Positions 8,655 through 17,762 are shown, counted from the first letter of the stretch. The stretch is DNA of 32,799 bases from Ancalomicrobiaceae bacterium (GCA_031291595.1 JARLIU010000069.1:1-32799), one strand, 5' to 3'. The notes: generated by a model not told the origin, from the sequence alone. Numbers and translations: made by a program.

Positions 8655-9205
8655 GGCCGACGCTGCGTCCGACGAATGGATGACACCGGTTGGCGCTGTT
8701 CAGCCGGCGCGGCGTTTCCGCCGGTCTGCGCACCGCGACCGCGATTGCCGGCACTTCACATCAGGCAGCTGCAGCGAGTGGTGCCCAGCGCCGGCCCTTC
8801 GCGTTTGCGAGATAGATGCCTGTACGAGCGGTTGAATTCGTCTCCGGTACCACCGGACGCAAAAGCCGGCGCTTGCGGCGGCGGGGCGTGCCATTGCCGA
8901 CAATTTGCATCCAGGGCGGCCGCAAATGGGCGGCCATATCCTCATTATCAGCCCAATGCGCACCACTTGCCGCCCGGCAACTGCGCCGCAAGGCTGCGGA
9001 GATTACCGTGCGCTGCAAAATTATGTTGCACTGCAACAAAGACCGGACTATATCGGTTGCAGCAGCCGAGCAGGGCGAATGCGCCCGGATCGGATCACCG
9101 GGCGGTGATGCCCCCCGCCGACCGGGCGCCCGGGCTTTCGAGCCGTACCACCACCAAGCACCGATCGGCGACGCGATCGCCGGATCCTGATGAGGAGTTC
9201 CGATC
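8655..9205. other. fixX-phasin spacer
   Basis: This 551-bp stretch has no convincing gene. Open frames on both strands lack ribosome sites and family features, and compositional bias in GC-rich DNA explains them. The phasin promoter and a palindromic operator candidate lie at 9026-9054, leaving a 5' leader of about 145 nt. No clear terminator was seen after fixX. Confidence 0.5.
9026..9054 (+). promoter_or_regulatory. Promoter and overlapping palindrome upstream of phasin gene
   Basis: TTGCAC (9026-9031) and TATATC (9049-9054) are spaced 17 bp, a plausible vegetative promoter. The -35 overlaps the perfect palindrome TTGCA-C-TGCAA (9026-9036). TTGC/GCAA-rich sites are used by PhaR-type repressors of phasin genes in related bacteria, so repression by a PhaR homologue is a reasonable inference. 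Confidence 0.5.
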
Positions 9206-9751
9206 ATGTCCGATGCCACCCCCGAAACCGTCACCTCGGCCCCGAAGAAGACCGCCAAGGCCGCTCCGGCTGCCGAGAAGATCGAGGTCAAGTTCGAGCT
9301 GCCGAAATTCGAACTGCCGAAGTTCGAGTTCCCCAAGTTCGAAGTGCCCACGGCCGAAGTGCCGGCCGCCTTCCGCGAGATCGCCGAGAAGAGCGTCGCC
9401 CAGGCCCAGGCCGGTTATGCCAAGCTGAAGGCTGCCGCCGAAGAGACCAACGACATGATCGAGGACACCTATGAGACGGCCCGCGCCGGCACGCTCGAGT
9501 TCAACGCCAAGGCGCTTGACGCCGTCAAGGCCAATACCGATGCCGCCTTCGGCTTTGCCAAGGACCTGATCGGCGCCAAGACGCTGTCCGAGGTCATCGA
9601 GTTGCAGACCGCGTTTGCCCGCAAGTCGTTCGAGACGTTCTCCGCCCAGGCCAAGGACCTGCAGGCGACCGCCCAGAAGGTCGCCACCGAGACCGCCGGC
9701 CCGGTCAAGGCCGCCACCGAGAAGGCGTTGAAGGATTTCAAGGTCGCCTGA
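9206..9751 (+). CDS. Phasin family protein with KFExP repeats
   Basis: Phasins coat polyhydroxyalkanoate granules and control their size and number. The 181-residue protein has an Ala/Lys-rich N-terminus, then four consecutive pentapeptides KFE(L/F/V)P at residues 29-48, then a mostly helical phasin domain (about 55-175) with features such as VKANTDAAFGFAKDLIGAKT and IELQTAFARKSFETF. No cysteine or signal peptide is present, in line with a cytosolic amphipathic helix protein. AGGAG lies 8 nt before the ATG. It is a single-gene unit with its own promoter and terminator. A link to the neighbouring nitrogen-fixation genes is not required, though carbon storage and nitrogen fixation are often linked physiologically. 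Confidence 0.88.
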   Translation: MSDATPETVTSAPKKTAKAAPAAEKIEVKFELPKFELPKFEFPKFEVPTAEVPAAFREIAEKSVAQAQAGYAKLKAAAEETNDMIEDTYETARAGTLEFNAKALDAVKANTDAAFGFAKDLIGAKTLSEVIELQTAFARKSFETFSAQAKDLQATAQKVATETAGPVKAATEKALKDFKVA

Positions 9752-9778
9752 TCGGCGCCTTAGTCTGTTCCAGATGCT

Positions 9779-9807
9779 GAAAGCCCGGGTGATGAGTCCG
9801 GGCTTTC
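9779..9807. terminator. Bidirectional terminator between phasin gene and the convergent membrane protein gene
   Basis: A 10-bp perfect stem GAAAGCCCGG / CCGGGCTTTC with a 9-nt loop lies 27 nt after the phasin stop and 25 nt after the stop of the convergent gene. The outer A/T bases provide a short U-run in both directions. Confidence 0.72.
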
Positions 9808-9832
9808 TGGTGTTTGGACATCCCCGGCGCCG

Positions 9833-11740
9833 CTACAGCGTGCCGCGCATGTCGCTTGCCCGCGGCAGGCTGTGCGGTCGCGGCGCATTCGAGCCGGTGA
9901 TGACGCTGTCGATCCAGCCCGACAGCGCCGGATCGCTCACCCGCCAGACGCGGAGCGTGCCGGTGGTGTCGATCGGCTGCAGCCAGTCGAAACGCTCGCC
10001 CTTCATCAGCCGCGCCGCCATGCCGGCTGGATGCGCCTTGGCGATCAGACCCATCTCGTCGTCGGCCGGACACAGCATGACGTAGGATACGTGGCGGCGG
10101 GTGATGATGTCCCGCGCCGTCGCTTCCGAACCGCCGAAGGCGGCGAAGCCGTCGAGGATGCCGCCGGTATTGCGATGGAATGGCGCCGAGACGACCGAAT
10201 GCGGCGTGTTGACGAGCACCGAGGGGCCGAGATTGGATCCGGCAAGCACGGTTCCGATCGGCTGGACGGCGAGTTCGGCGTAGGCCGGCCGCGCCGAGCA
10301 GTCCGCCTGGGCGCTGGCAGTGCCGGTTGTGGCTGTCGTTCCCGGATGCGGCTTGGCGAATGCCGAGTTGATCAAGCCCGGCGCCACCAGGTGCGCGAAC
10401 TGGTTCGGCAGCAGATAGACGGCGAGGAGGCTCAGCGCGACGGCAAGCGGCTTCCGGCCTTTGCCCCAGCGGCGGACCTGGATGACGAGGTAGGCAAGAC
10501 CCGGCACCGCCAACACCGAGGCGAAAGTGGCGCCGCGCAATTGCCACATGCTGACTGCAATGGCGGTCGCAAGGCAGGCGACCAGCAGGATCCAGCCTGG
10601 GCGGGCGCCGCGTTCGGCACGTGCCAGCGCCGAGATCGAGGCGGCGAGGGCGATCGCCGGGGCGAGATAGTAGGCGATCAACTGGCTGATGGAATCATGC
10701 GCCACCCGGAATATCGTGCGCGCCTCCGTCACATGATCGAGCCACAGCGGGATCAGTCGCGGATCCACCTCGGCATACGGGCCTTTCAGGCACAGCGGAT
10801 TGATGGTGGCGATGACGCCGAGCGCCACCACGCCGAGTGCCGCCAGACCGGCCAGCCGCGTCGCCAGATACATCGGGTCCTTCTGGGCAAGCGCCGCCAG
10901 CCCGAGGCCGCCGACGACGGCGACGGCGACGTAAGGATAGGAGGCGATGTCGCAGGGAGTGGCGAGCCAATCGGCGGGTGCGGCGGCGAAGGCACGCTGC
11001 ACGATCATGCCGCAGGCGAAGAACAGGCCGAAGGCGCGCGCGCCCGGCTGCCGGCGGATCGGATCAAAGGCCCACAAAAGCGCGATGCCGCCGGCGACGA
11101 TGCCGACCAGCGGCAATGTCTCCAGCCCGATCGACAGCATCACCGCCGCGATCAGCCCGGCGCCGACGCCGGCGATCTCGCTCCTGTCGGTCTTGAGTGC
11201 CAGCGCCACGAGCACGGTCAACAGCGCGATCTGCGCGTTGTGATGGGTGATGTGGCCGGGCATGAACATGCCGAGCGCCGGTCCGGCGAAAATGGCGAAG
11301 GCGATGGCCGGGACCAGCGCGTCGCGGCCGAGGAGCCGCCGGGCAATGCTGGCGATGCCGAGGAAATACACCAGATAAAGCGCGAGCGGCCAGGCGGCGA
11401 TGGCGAAGAGTTCGGCCTTGTCGCGGCCGAACGCCGGTTCGGCGAGCCGGATGAGCAGCGCGAGCGGCAGATCGATCAGCCGCGACCAATGCATGACGAG
11501 CCCATCGGGCGGCACGATGCGCGGCTGCAGCATGTCGGTCCAGGATGCGCCGTTGAGGAAGTCGCGCACTTCGACCAGTCGCATCTGGCTGTCGGGGTCG
11601 AGCGGGCCCGCAGCGGCGATCAGCGGCAGCTGCGACAGCAGCAGCCCAGCCGAAACGAGTCCCCATGCCGTCAGGAGCAACAGGCCATCGCCGATCCATG
11701 AACGAGACGACGAAGGGTTAGCCACGGCAAGGCTCGTCAT
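9833..11740 (-). CDS. Polytopic membrane protein, probable GT-C type glycosyltransferase
   Basis: The 635-residue protein has about ten hydrophobic segments across its first 450 residues and a soluble C-terminal part. After the first membrane segment comes an acidic loop DPDSQMRLVEVRDFL, and later GHITHHNAQIALL; an acidic first outer loop is a hallmark of GT-C lipid-linked-sugar transferases, and the family is probably PMT/GT39-like. The soluble tail has HSVVSAPFHRN and the cysteine-containing YVMLCPADD. The ATG at 11740 has no strong ribosome site. It is divergent from a GtrA-family gene 109 bp away, and GtrA proteins often accompany glycosyltransferases, which supports a role in surface glycan decoration. 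The substrate cannot be told. Confidence 0.6.
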   Translation of the reverse strand: MTSLAVANPSSSRSWIGDGLLLLTAWGLVSAGLLLSQLPLIAAAGPLDPDSQMRLVEVRDFLNGASWTDMLQPRIVPPDGLVMHWSRLIDLPLALLIRLAEPAFGRDKAELFAIAAWPLALYLVYFLGIASIARRLLGRDALVPAIAFAIFAGPALGMFMPGHITHHNAQIALLTVLVALALKTDRSEIAGVGAGLIAAVMLSIGLETLPLVGIVAGGIALLWAFDPIRRQPGARAFGLFFACGMIVQRAFAAAPADWLATPCDIASYPYVAVAVVGGLGLAALAQKDPMYLATRLAGLAALGVVALGVIATINPLCLKGPYAEVDPRLIPLWLDHVTEARTIFRVAHDSISQLIAYYLAPAIALAASISALARAERGARPGWILLVACLATAIAVSMWQLRGATFASVLAVPGLAYLVIQVRRWGKGRKPLAVALSLLAVYLLPNQFAHLVAPGLINSAFAKPHPGTTATTGTASAQADCSARPAYAELAVQPIGTVLAGSNLGPSVLVNTPHSVVSAPFHRNTGGILDGFAAFGGSEATARDIITRRHVSYVMLCPADDEMGLIAKAHPAGMAARLMKGERFDWLQPIDTTGTLRVWRVSDPALSGWIDSVITGSNAPRPHSLPRASDMRGTL

Positions 11741-11849
11741 GGGGCACCGGACGCAATACGAGGGACGGTCTTCACGCCCGATTACCCAACCTTAAGCCGA
11801 TGAAGATAGCGTAAACCATGCGCGCGATCAGCGGCCTGGAGTAAGCTCA

Positions 11850-12302
11850 TTGCCGGATGTCTCGAGTGATACCGCTTCCGCGCTGCCGGCGTCGCCGCGC
11901 CGTACGGCGGCTGCACGCATCGTCCGTTTCGCCGCCGTCGGCACCACCGGCTTCGGCATCGATGCGGCCCTGACCATCGGCTTCATCCGGCTCGGGCTCG
12001 ATGCCTTTCTCGCCCGGGCGCTGGCTATCTCGGTGGCGATGGGCGCGACCTACATCCTCAACCGCAGGTTCACCTTCGGCGACACCGCCGATGCCGATCC
12101 GGCGGGCATCGCCGGCGAAGCCACGCGCTACGTCGCCGTTGCCGTCGGTTCCGCCATGCTCAACTGGCTGGTCTATTCGGCTGCGCTGCTCTCCGTCCCC
12201 GGCCTGCCGCCGTTCGCAGCCATCGTGATCGGTTCGGGGGTGGCGATGGCGGCCTCCTACCTGGGGTATTCCCGCTACGCCTTTCGCGGCGGAGCGCGAT
12301 GA
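11850..12302 (+). CDS. GtrA family membrane protein
   Basis: GtrA-type proteins are small four-helix membrane proteins thought to move or hold lipid-linked sugars for surface polysaccharide or teichoic-type modification. The 150-residue protein has four hydrophobic segments and the family features FAAVGTTGFGIDAAL near the start, NRRFTF at the end of the second segment, and SYLGYSRYAFR at the C-terminus. The likely start is a TTG at 11850 with GGAG 8 nt upstream; no ATG fits. It diverges from the GT-C-like gene and converges on the kinase gene 83 bp away. Confidence 0.85.
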   Translation: MPDVSSDTASALPASPRRTAAARIVRFAAVGTTGFGIDAALTIGFIRLGLDAFLARALAISVAMGATYILNRRFTFGDTADADPAGIAGEATRYVAVAVGSAMLNWLVYSAALLSVPGLPPFAAIVIGSGVAMAASYLGYSRYAFRGGAR

Positions 12303-12385
12303 TTGCAGAGGCAATCGCCTTGCGGTGCGTCCGAAATCTCAATCGGCGCTTCATCAATCTGTGGATGCAGCGCGGCCGGCGCGGC

Positions 12386-15175
12386 TCATCGCCTGGGGAT
12401 GACCGTCTCCGAAGTGGTGCCGTCCTTGTAGGTGACGACCACCCGCACCGTCGCTGTCGTGGCCGGCACCGTCAGATAGGGCTTGACGTTGGCCGGAATG
12501 GCGAAGGGATCGCGCCTATCGCAGGGCGGCAGCGCGATCGGGTGGAGGTCGCCTGAGCCGTTCAGCGCATAAGCGGCCGAGGTCAGCCCGCAGCGGTAGC
12601 TGACGAGATGGGTCGTGTACATCAGCGTGCCGCCAAAGTCGCGGAAACTGACCCAGGCGCCCTTGGTCAGCTCCAGCGTATCGCGGATCTGGCGGGCGAG
12701 CGCCGCATCCGCATCGAAGCGCAACGTGAACGGTCCGACCTCGCGACCGCGCAGGTCGGTGTAGCGGACGTCGATTTCCGCGGGCTCGCGGCCATCGGCA
12801 AAGGCGATCAGCGTGTTGGGTGGCGGCTTGCCAGTGCGCGGATCGAGACCCTGCGACTGGGCGGCCGTGGTGAATGGACCGCTGTCGCCGAGCCGATAGG
12901 CGAAGCCGATGGCCGCCTCGGGCAATTGCACGTAGGCCGACCATCCGGCATTGGAGCGCTGGAACGTCGCCGCCGGCGCGGTCTGGGCATTCCCGAGGGT
13001 GGTGTCGAGCGCGGTCTTGCGCCGCCGCGCCGCTTCCAGCCAGTCGCCGAGCATGACCGGATCGAGAAAATGCCGGGCGAGATCGCCGGCCTCGCCGCTG
13101 GCGAGGAATTTTGCCAAGGCCTCGCGCTCTTGGCGCTTCTCGGTGAGCGTCTGGCTGCCGAGACGCGATTCCGACACTTCGTCCGCCATCAGGTACCAGC
13201 CGGGGCCGTAATCGGGATGCGCTGCCACGAAGGCCGCGATGCGGTGCCCGCGCTCGGCCTCCTCGGCGAGGCTCGCGGCGGCAAGCTGATAGGCGAGCGA
13301 TGTCGGCGACGGCGCCAGATCGGTCAGCACGGTCGCGGCCCCGGCGCGGCCGTCCTGGACGCGCAACACGGTCGCGAACCTCAGCCAGACGTCGACCGCA
13401 TCGACGTCGAGCCGAGCCAGATCCAGATAGGCCCGCCGTGCCGCCGAGGCCTCGCCGCGGCTCTCGGAGCGGCGGGCATTGTGATAGAGCTCCGGCGCCG
13501 AACGCGGGCTGGCGACCGGCCCGTCGTCCTGGCTGAGCGCGGCATAGCGATGTGCCATGTCCTCGATCGTCGCCTTGGCCTCCGGCTCGGCGGCGTCCGG
13601 CGCCACGCCGGAAGCTGGCGACGGCGAGGGAGGGGCGAGCGCAACTGCGGCGGGTGGTGCTGCGGACTTGGCAGCCGGCGGGAGAGGGGCGAGCGCGACC
13701 TCCGGCGCACGTGCGGCCGGCCGAGCAGGGGCGGGAGCGACGGATTCGGCCGGGCGCTGCGGCTCGCCGGTTGCGGCCGGGGCCGGGCGAGCGGCGGGTG
13801 GGGCGGCAGCGGGTGGCGGGGTCGTGCTGGCTCGCGGCGCCTGTGCCGGCAGCTGGTTCGCTGTCGGCGCGACGTTGTTCGAGGCCTCCGCGGCCGTCTG
13901 CGGCAGCGCCGCGATCACGATCTGCTTGGTGTCGCGCAAAGCCTTCAGCTGTGCCTCGGCCGAGCGGATGATGTCCGGCGAGGCGGTGGGGCCGCAACTC
14001 TGCAGGAAGTCGGTGAGCGCCCGCTCGCTGTCGATCGCCCGCAAGGCCGCGGCGCCGCAGGAGGGCGCGGGCCTCGGCTTGGCCCGCATGAGGTCGAGCA
14101 GCGTCGGGCCAGCGAAGATCCCGGCGACACTGAGCCCGCCGACCGCGGCTGCCGCGACAAGGCCGGCCGCAAGACCCCGCCGGCGGCGGCCGCGCGTCGA
14201 TGTCGGCCGCGGGATCGCCACCGTCGGTGCGCCCGCATCGCCAAGCGTCTCGTCCCAGCCGAGGCATCGGCGAAAGTCCGCGATCGTCAGCGGCCGATCC
14301 TTCGGATCCAGCCGCAGTCCTTGGTCGATGCCGGCGAGGAAACGCGCATCGATGCCCAGTCGGTCGCCGACCAGATCGGAGGCCGGCAGCAGCGGATCCG
14401 GCTCGCCCTGCGATACGGCGGCCAGCCGCGACATCGGCTTGGCCGGGATCCGCCCGGTCGCGGCGAAATACAGGCAGCCGGCCGCCGCAAAGATGTCGGT
14501 GTAGCGCCCCTGCCGACCGGCGGCCGGCTCTTGCTGGTCGGGCGGCGCATAATTCGGATTGGCGATCGCCAAGGTCGAGTCGTGGTAGAGGTCGAGCCCG
14601 TGGCCGACGGCGCCAAAGTCGATCAGCACCGGCTCTGCGACCGCCCGTCCGCGCCGCCGGGTGCGGATCATGATGTTCTTGGGACTGAGGTCGCGGTGCA
14701 TCGTCCCATGCGCGTGCAAGTAGTCGACCGCGTCGAGCACCGGCTCGAGCAGGGCCCGAATCTCGGCTGCGTCGAGGCGGCCGCGGCCGACGACCCGATC
14801 GAACAGCATCTCGCCGTCGATATAGTCCATCACCAGGAAGACGCTGCCGTTCGCATGCACGACGTTTTCGCCGCGCACGATGTTGGGGTGGTCGAAATCG
14901 TCGACGAGTTTGCGCGCCTCCACTTCGAAGCGCTTCAGCGCCGCGGCATAGGCGTCGTGGTCGAGGCGGGACGACAGCTGGATGGACGTCTCGTGGCGAT
15001 AGGCAAGCCCGTTGGGGAAGAACTCCTTGATCGCCACCTGCCGCTCGATCAGGCCGGCGGAACTGACCGCGGCATAGGTGATGCCGAAGCCGCCCTGACC
15101 GAGCACGCGCGTGATGCGATAGCCGCCGACCTCGGTGCCGACGGCAAGCGCATCGCGATAGGCTTTCTCGACCAA
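12386..15175 (-). CDS. Membrane-anchored Ser/Thr protein kinase with long extracytoplasmic C-terminal region
   Basis: This Hanks-type kinase of 929 residues has the glycine loop GQGGFGITY (26-34), the ATP lysine in VAIK (50), the catalytic loop HRDLSPKN (160-167) and DFG (186-188), all intact. One membrane segment follows at about 334-357, then a Pro/Ala-rich linker (about 435-531), a helical TPR-like part (about 561-660) and a beta-rich C-terminal region (about 700-929) that I do not recognise. The topology suggests a cytoplasmic kinase sensing through an outer domain. The start is a TTG at 15175 with GGGGAG 8 nt upstream; the frame is open for 71 more codons, but that text is low-complexity and unlike a kinase. 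No phosphatase or FHA gene is nearby, so the target is unknown. Confidence 0.88.
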   Translation of the reverse strand: MVEKAYRDALAVGTEVGGYRITRVLGQGGFGITYAAVSSAGLIERQVAIKEFFPNGLAYRHETSIQLSSRLDHDAYAAALKRFEVEARKLVDDFDHPNIVRGENVVHANGSVFLVMDYIDGEMLFDRVVGRGRLDAAEIRALLEPVLDAVDYLHAHGTMHRDLSPKNIMIRTRRRGRAVAEPVLIDFGAVGHGLDLYHDSTLAIANPNYAPPDQQEPAAGRQGRYTDIFAAAGCLYFAATGRIPAKPMSRLAAVSQGEPDPLLPASDLVGDRLGIDARFLAGIDQGLRLDPKDRPLTIADFRRCLGWDETLGDAGAPTVAIPRPTSTRGRRRRGLAAGLVAAAAVGGLSVAGIFAGPTLLDLMRAKPRPAPSCGAAALRAIDSERALTDFLQSCGPTASPDIIRSAEAQLKALRDTKQIVIAALPQTAAEASNNVAPTANQLPAQAPRASTTPPPAAAPPAARPAPAATGEPQRPAESVAPAPARPAARAPEVALAPLPPAAKSAAPPAAVALAPPSPSPASGVAPDAAEPEAKATIEDMAHRYAALSQDDGPVASPRSAPELYHNARRSESRGEASAARRAYLDLARLDVDAVDVWLRFATVLRVQDGRAGAATVLTDLAPSPTSLAYQLAAASLAEEAERGHRIAAFVAAHPDYGPGWYLMADEVSESRLGSQTLTEKRQEREALAKFLASGEAGDLARHFLDPVMLGDWLEAARRRKTALDTTLGNAQTAPAATFQRSNAGWSAYVQLPEAAIGFAYRLGDSGPFTTAAQSQGLDPRTGKPPPNTLIAFADGREPAEIDVRYTDLRGREVGPFTLRFDADAALARQIRDTLELTKGAWVSFRDFGGTLMYTTHLVSYRCGLTSAAYALNGSGDLHPIALPPCDRRDPFAIPANVKPYLTVPATTATVRVVVTYKDGTTSETVIPRR

Positions 15176-15323
15176 GGCCGAAACTCCCCAAGCCGGACAC
15201 CGCAGACCGCTGCCATGATGACCGCCCAACTCCGGCCGATAGCACAGGGCCCATGAGCGACAGATGAATGCAGACCAATCGAGGCGGCAGGCACGGGTGG
15301 AGATACCGGTGGCTTGGGGCCGC

Positions 15324-16184
15324 TCACGCCGCCTTGCTGCTTGTGGCGACACCGCGCAGCCGGGCGATCTGCGCCGGCGTGCCGCCACGATCGCTGTCGA
15401 TGACGATCCAGCCGTCGAACTCCGGCAGCGCCGCGATCACTGCCTCGACCTCGGCCGAGCCGGTGCCGGGGGAGACGAAGACGCCGTGGTCGACCGCCTC
15501 GAGATAGGACTGGCGCTGGCCGATGGCGGCGGCGGCGCGTTCGCCGTCGATGTCGGTCAGATGGATCATCACGATGCGCTCGGCGTGCGCCTTGGCGAAG
15601 GCCGCGGGCCTGGTGCCGCCCCAGGCGAGATGACCGGTGTCGAGCAGGAAGCCGACATCGGCCGAAGTCACGGCAATCAGCCGCTCGATGTCGTTGCCGC
15701 TCTCGACGATCGTGCCCATGTGCGGGCGATAGGCGAGCTTCAGGCCGGCGGCTTTGACGAGGCCGGCGAGGCCGGAGAGTTTGGTGCCGAACCCGATCCA
15801 TTGGCGGATGTCGAGTTTCGGCCGCTTGGTCAAGGGCATGCCGCGATCGGTGTGGATGGCGCCGGTCATCTCGGCGACCGTCAGCACGTCGGCCCCGAGC
15901 GCGCGCGCCGCGGCGACATGTTCGGCGAGCCGGGCAAACTCCGCCTCGACGCTCGATGTCTGCAGGTTGATCGCATGGGTATGCGGCAAGAATGCGAGGG
16001 CGTGGCGGACGAGCGCGGCGCGCACGCACAGGATGTCGCGGCGTGAATGCGGTCCCAGTTCCAGGCCATCGAAGCCGGCGCGTGCCAGCGCGATCAGGTG
16101 TGCCTCACGCACGATGTCGTTGTTGAAGGGGGCGAAATCGTCTTCGTACCAGCCGATCGGGCCGGCTCCGATATGGATCGACAT
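15324..16184 (-). CDS. iolE: IolE-like inosose dehydratase (sugar phosphate isomerase/epimerase family)
   Basis: The 286-residue TIM-barrel protein of the AP-endonuclease-2 superfamily has the IolE-like features PHMGT (154-158) and LLDTGHLAWGG (180-190), with ARAGFDGLELGP near the start. IolE dehydrates 2-keto-myo-inositol in inositol catabolism. Identification rests on these motifs and on the divergent inositol dehydrogenase next door; another keto-sugar dehydratase or isomerase of the same fold remains possible. The ATG at 16184 has GGAG 7 nt upstream. It is the only gene on this side of the divergent region before the kinase, 148 bp downstream. Confidence 0.75.
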   Translation of the reverse strand: MSIHIGAGPIGWYEDDFAPFNNDIVREAHLIALARAGFDGLELGPHSRRDILCVRAALVRHALAFLPHTHAINLQTSSVEAEFARLAEHVAAARALGADVLTVAEMTGAIHTDRGMPLTKRPKLDIRQWIGFGTKLSGLAGLVKAAGLKLAYRPHMGTIVESGNDIERLIAVTSADVGFLLDTGHLAWGGTRPAAFAKAHAERIVMIHLTDIDGERAAAAIGQRQSYLEAVDHGVFVSPGTGSAEVEAVIAALPEFDGWIVIDSDRGGTPAQIARLRGVATSSKAA

Positions 16185-16734
16185 CAGCTTGCTCCGATTT
16201 CTCGTGGCTCCAACGTCGGGGCGCAGCGCTATCAGCGCAGCCTTGCTCGGTCGGTGGCCCGAAGGGGCGTTACAACCGGGAGCATGCCATCGGTCGCTGA
16301 AATTTCCGGGCGTCATTTCGCTAAAATTGTCCGCTTCGATCAAATCCGCCGACGTCCGGGAGATTGGACTTTCCATTCTATTTGGTTGGTACTAGGGAAT
16401 GATAATTCCGGAATTCGTTCGCGGATGCGGCGATGCCGGTGACGGGTCTGCGGCGCCGGCGGTCGGTAAGCCGCGAGGTGCCGGCGGCCGGGTCGGCGCG
16501 CCGGCTGGTGATACCGGCTCGGTGGCGGCCCGAAGCAGTGGTGTGGCAGTCAGTTCGACAAGAAAGCGTTTCACAGCCGGACGGAGGACTGGCGATCGCC
16601 CCTCGATCCGCGCTATGTCCTTGTTCGGCCAGCCCCGGCCAGGGGCAGGCCATGATGACCGCGATCGCATTCCCACCCGCGCAAGCAAGGTGAGGCTGCC
16701 CGGAACAGGGCAGGTAACAGCGAGGAAACGACGC
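16185..16734. other. iolE-iolG divergent spacer
   Basis: The 550-bp spacer holds no convincing gene. Its middle (about 16310-16420) is less GC-rich and carries the IolR-type site and an overlapping perfect 12-bp palindrome AATTCCGGAATT (16404-16415). The frame of iolG stays open through the right half but lacks a ribosome site and coding character. Confidence 0.5.
16396..16409. promoter_or_regulatory. IolR-type operator
   Basis: GGAA-TGATAA-TTCC matches the GGAA-N6-TTCC motif reported for the RpiR-family inositol repressor IolR of Sinorhizobium meliloti. It lies between the divergent iolE-like and iolG genes, where one site could control both. No iolR gene is in the window. Confidence 0.6.
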
Positions 16735-17721
16735 ATGTTGAGGATAGGTGTTCTGGGCGCCGGTCGCATCGGCAAGATCCATGGCGGCAATGCGGCGGCC
16801 CATCCGCAGGCTCGTCTGGTTGCGGTCGCCGACCCGCACGCGCCTTCGGCCGAGGCCTTGGCAGAGGCGACCGGCGCCAAGGCGGTTGCCGCGGACGAGG
16901 TGATCGGTTCGAAGGAGATCGACGCCGTGCTGATCTGCACGCCGACGACGACGCACGCCGACTTCATCGAAGCGGCGGCGCGGGCCGGCAAGGCGGTATT
17001 CTGCGAAAAGCCGGTCGATCTTTCCGCTGACCGCATCCGCTCCTGCCTGAAGGTGGTGAAGGCCGCCGGCATCCCGCTGATGATCGGCTTCAACCGCCGG
17101 TTCGATCCGAATTTTGCCGAGTTGAAGCGGCGCATCGACGCCGGCGCAGTCGGCGACGTCGAACTCATCACCATCCTGTCGCGTGATCCCAATCCGCCGC
17201 ATGCCGGCTATGTCGCCTCCTCGGGCGGCCTGTTTCGCGACATGATGGTGCATGACCTCGACATGGCCCGCTACCTGCTCGGCGAGGAACCGGTCGAGAT
17301 CCATGCCGTCGGCTCGAGCCTGGTGGACCCGGACATCGGCCGTGAGGGCGACGTCGATACGGCCGCCGTGCTGATGAAGACGGCAAGCGGCCGCATTGCG
17401 CAGATCTCCAACTCGCGCCGCGCCACCTACGGCTACGACCAGCGCATCGAGGTGCACGGCTCGCTCGGGCTGGCGCGCGTCGGCAACGTGCACAAGTCGA
17501 CGGTGGAGATCGCCACTCGCAACGGTTTCACCGCCGATCCGGTGCAGGATTTCTTCCTGCAGCGCTATGCCGACGCCTATCGCCTCGAACTCGACGCCTT
17601 CATCACGGCGGTGATCGCCGGCACGATGCCGGCACCGTCGGGCGAGGACGGCCTGTCGGCGCAACTGATGGCCGACGCGGCGACCGAATCCTGCTTCTCC
17701 GGCCAGCCGGTCAAGCTGTAA
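16735..17721 (+). CDS. iolG: Inositol 2-dehydrogenase
   Basis: A Gfo/Idh/MocA-family oxidoreductase of 328 residues, the usual length. It has the NAD motif GAGRIG (8-13), the EKP motif with catalytic K92, and the D169-x3-H173 pair in FRDMMVHDLDMARYL, which together are the inositol dehydrogenase signature. It oxidises myo-inositol to 2-keto-myo-inositol, the substrate of IolE, whose likely gene is divergent next door. The ATG at 16735 has GAGG 9 nt upstream. Two near-identical hairpins follow the stop codon. Confidence 0.9.
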   Translation: MLRIGVLGAGRIGKIHGGNAAAHPQARLVAVADPHAPSAEALAEATGAKAVAADEVIGSKEIDAVLICTPTTTHADFIEAAARAGKAVFCEKPVDLSADRIRSCLKVVKAAGIPLMIGFNRRFDPNFAELKRRIDAGAVGDVELITILSRDPNPPHAGYVASSGGLFRDMMVHDLDMARYLLGEEPVEIHAVGSSLVDPDIGREGDVDTAAVLMKTASGRIAQISNSRRATYGYDQRIEVHGSLGLARVGNVHKSTVEIATRNGFTADPVQDFFLQRYADAYRLELDAFITAVIAGTMPAPSGEDGLSAQLMADAATESCFSGQPVKL

Positions 17722-17762
17722 GGCGCGACGCCCTTCCGGTCGCAAGCCGGGCCCATCTTCCG

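Noticed and set aside
8676-9428. A 250-codon plus-strand frame over the phasin start
   Set aside because: It runs through the promoter and overlaps the phasin gene in another frame; no ribosome site.
9872-11701. A 609-codon plus-strand frame opposite the membrane protein gene
   Set aside because: Text rich in Arg, Gly, Asp and Gln without hydrophobic or catalytic features; the minus strand gives clear membrane segments.
12608-15256. An 882-codon plus-strand frame antisense to the kinase
   Set aside because: Low-complexity Arg/Gly/Ala text without family features; the minus strand carries an intact kinase. Long antisense frames are normal at this GC content.
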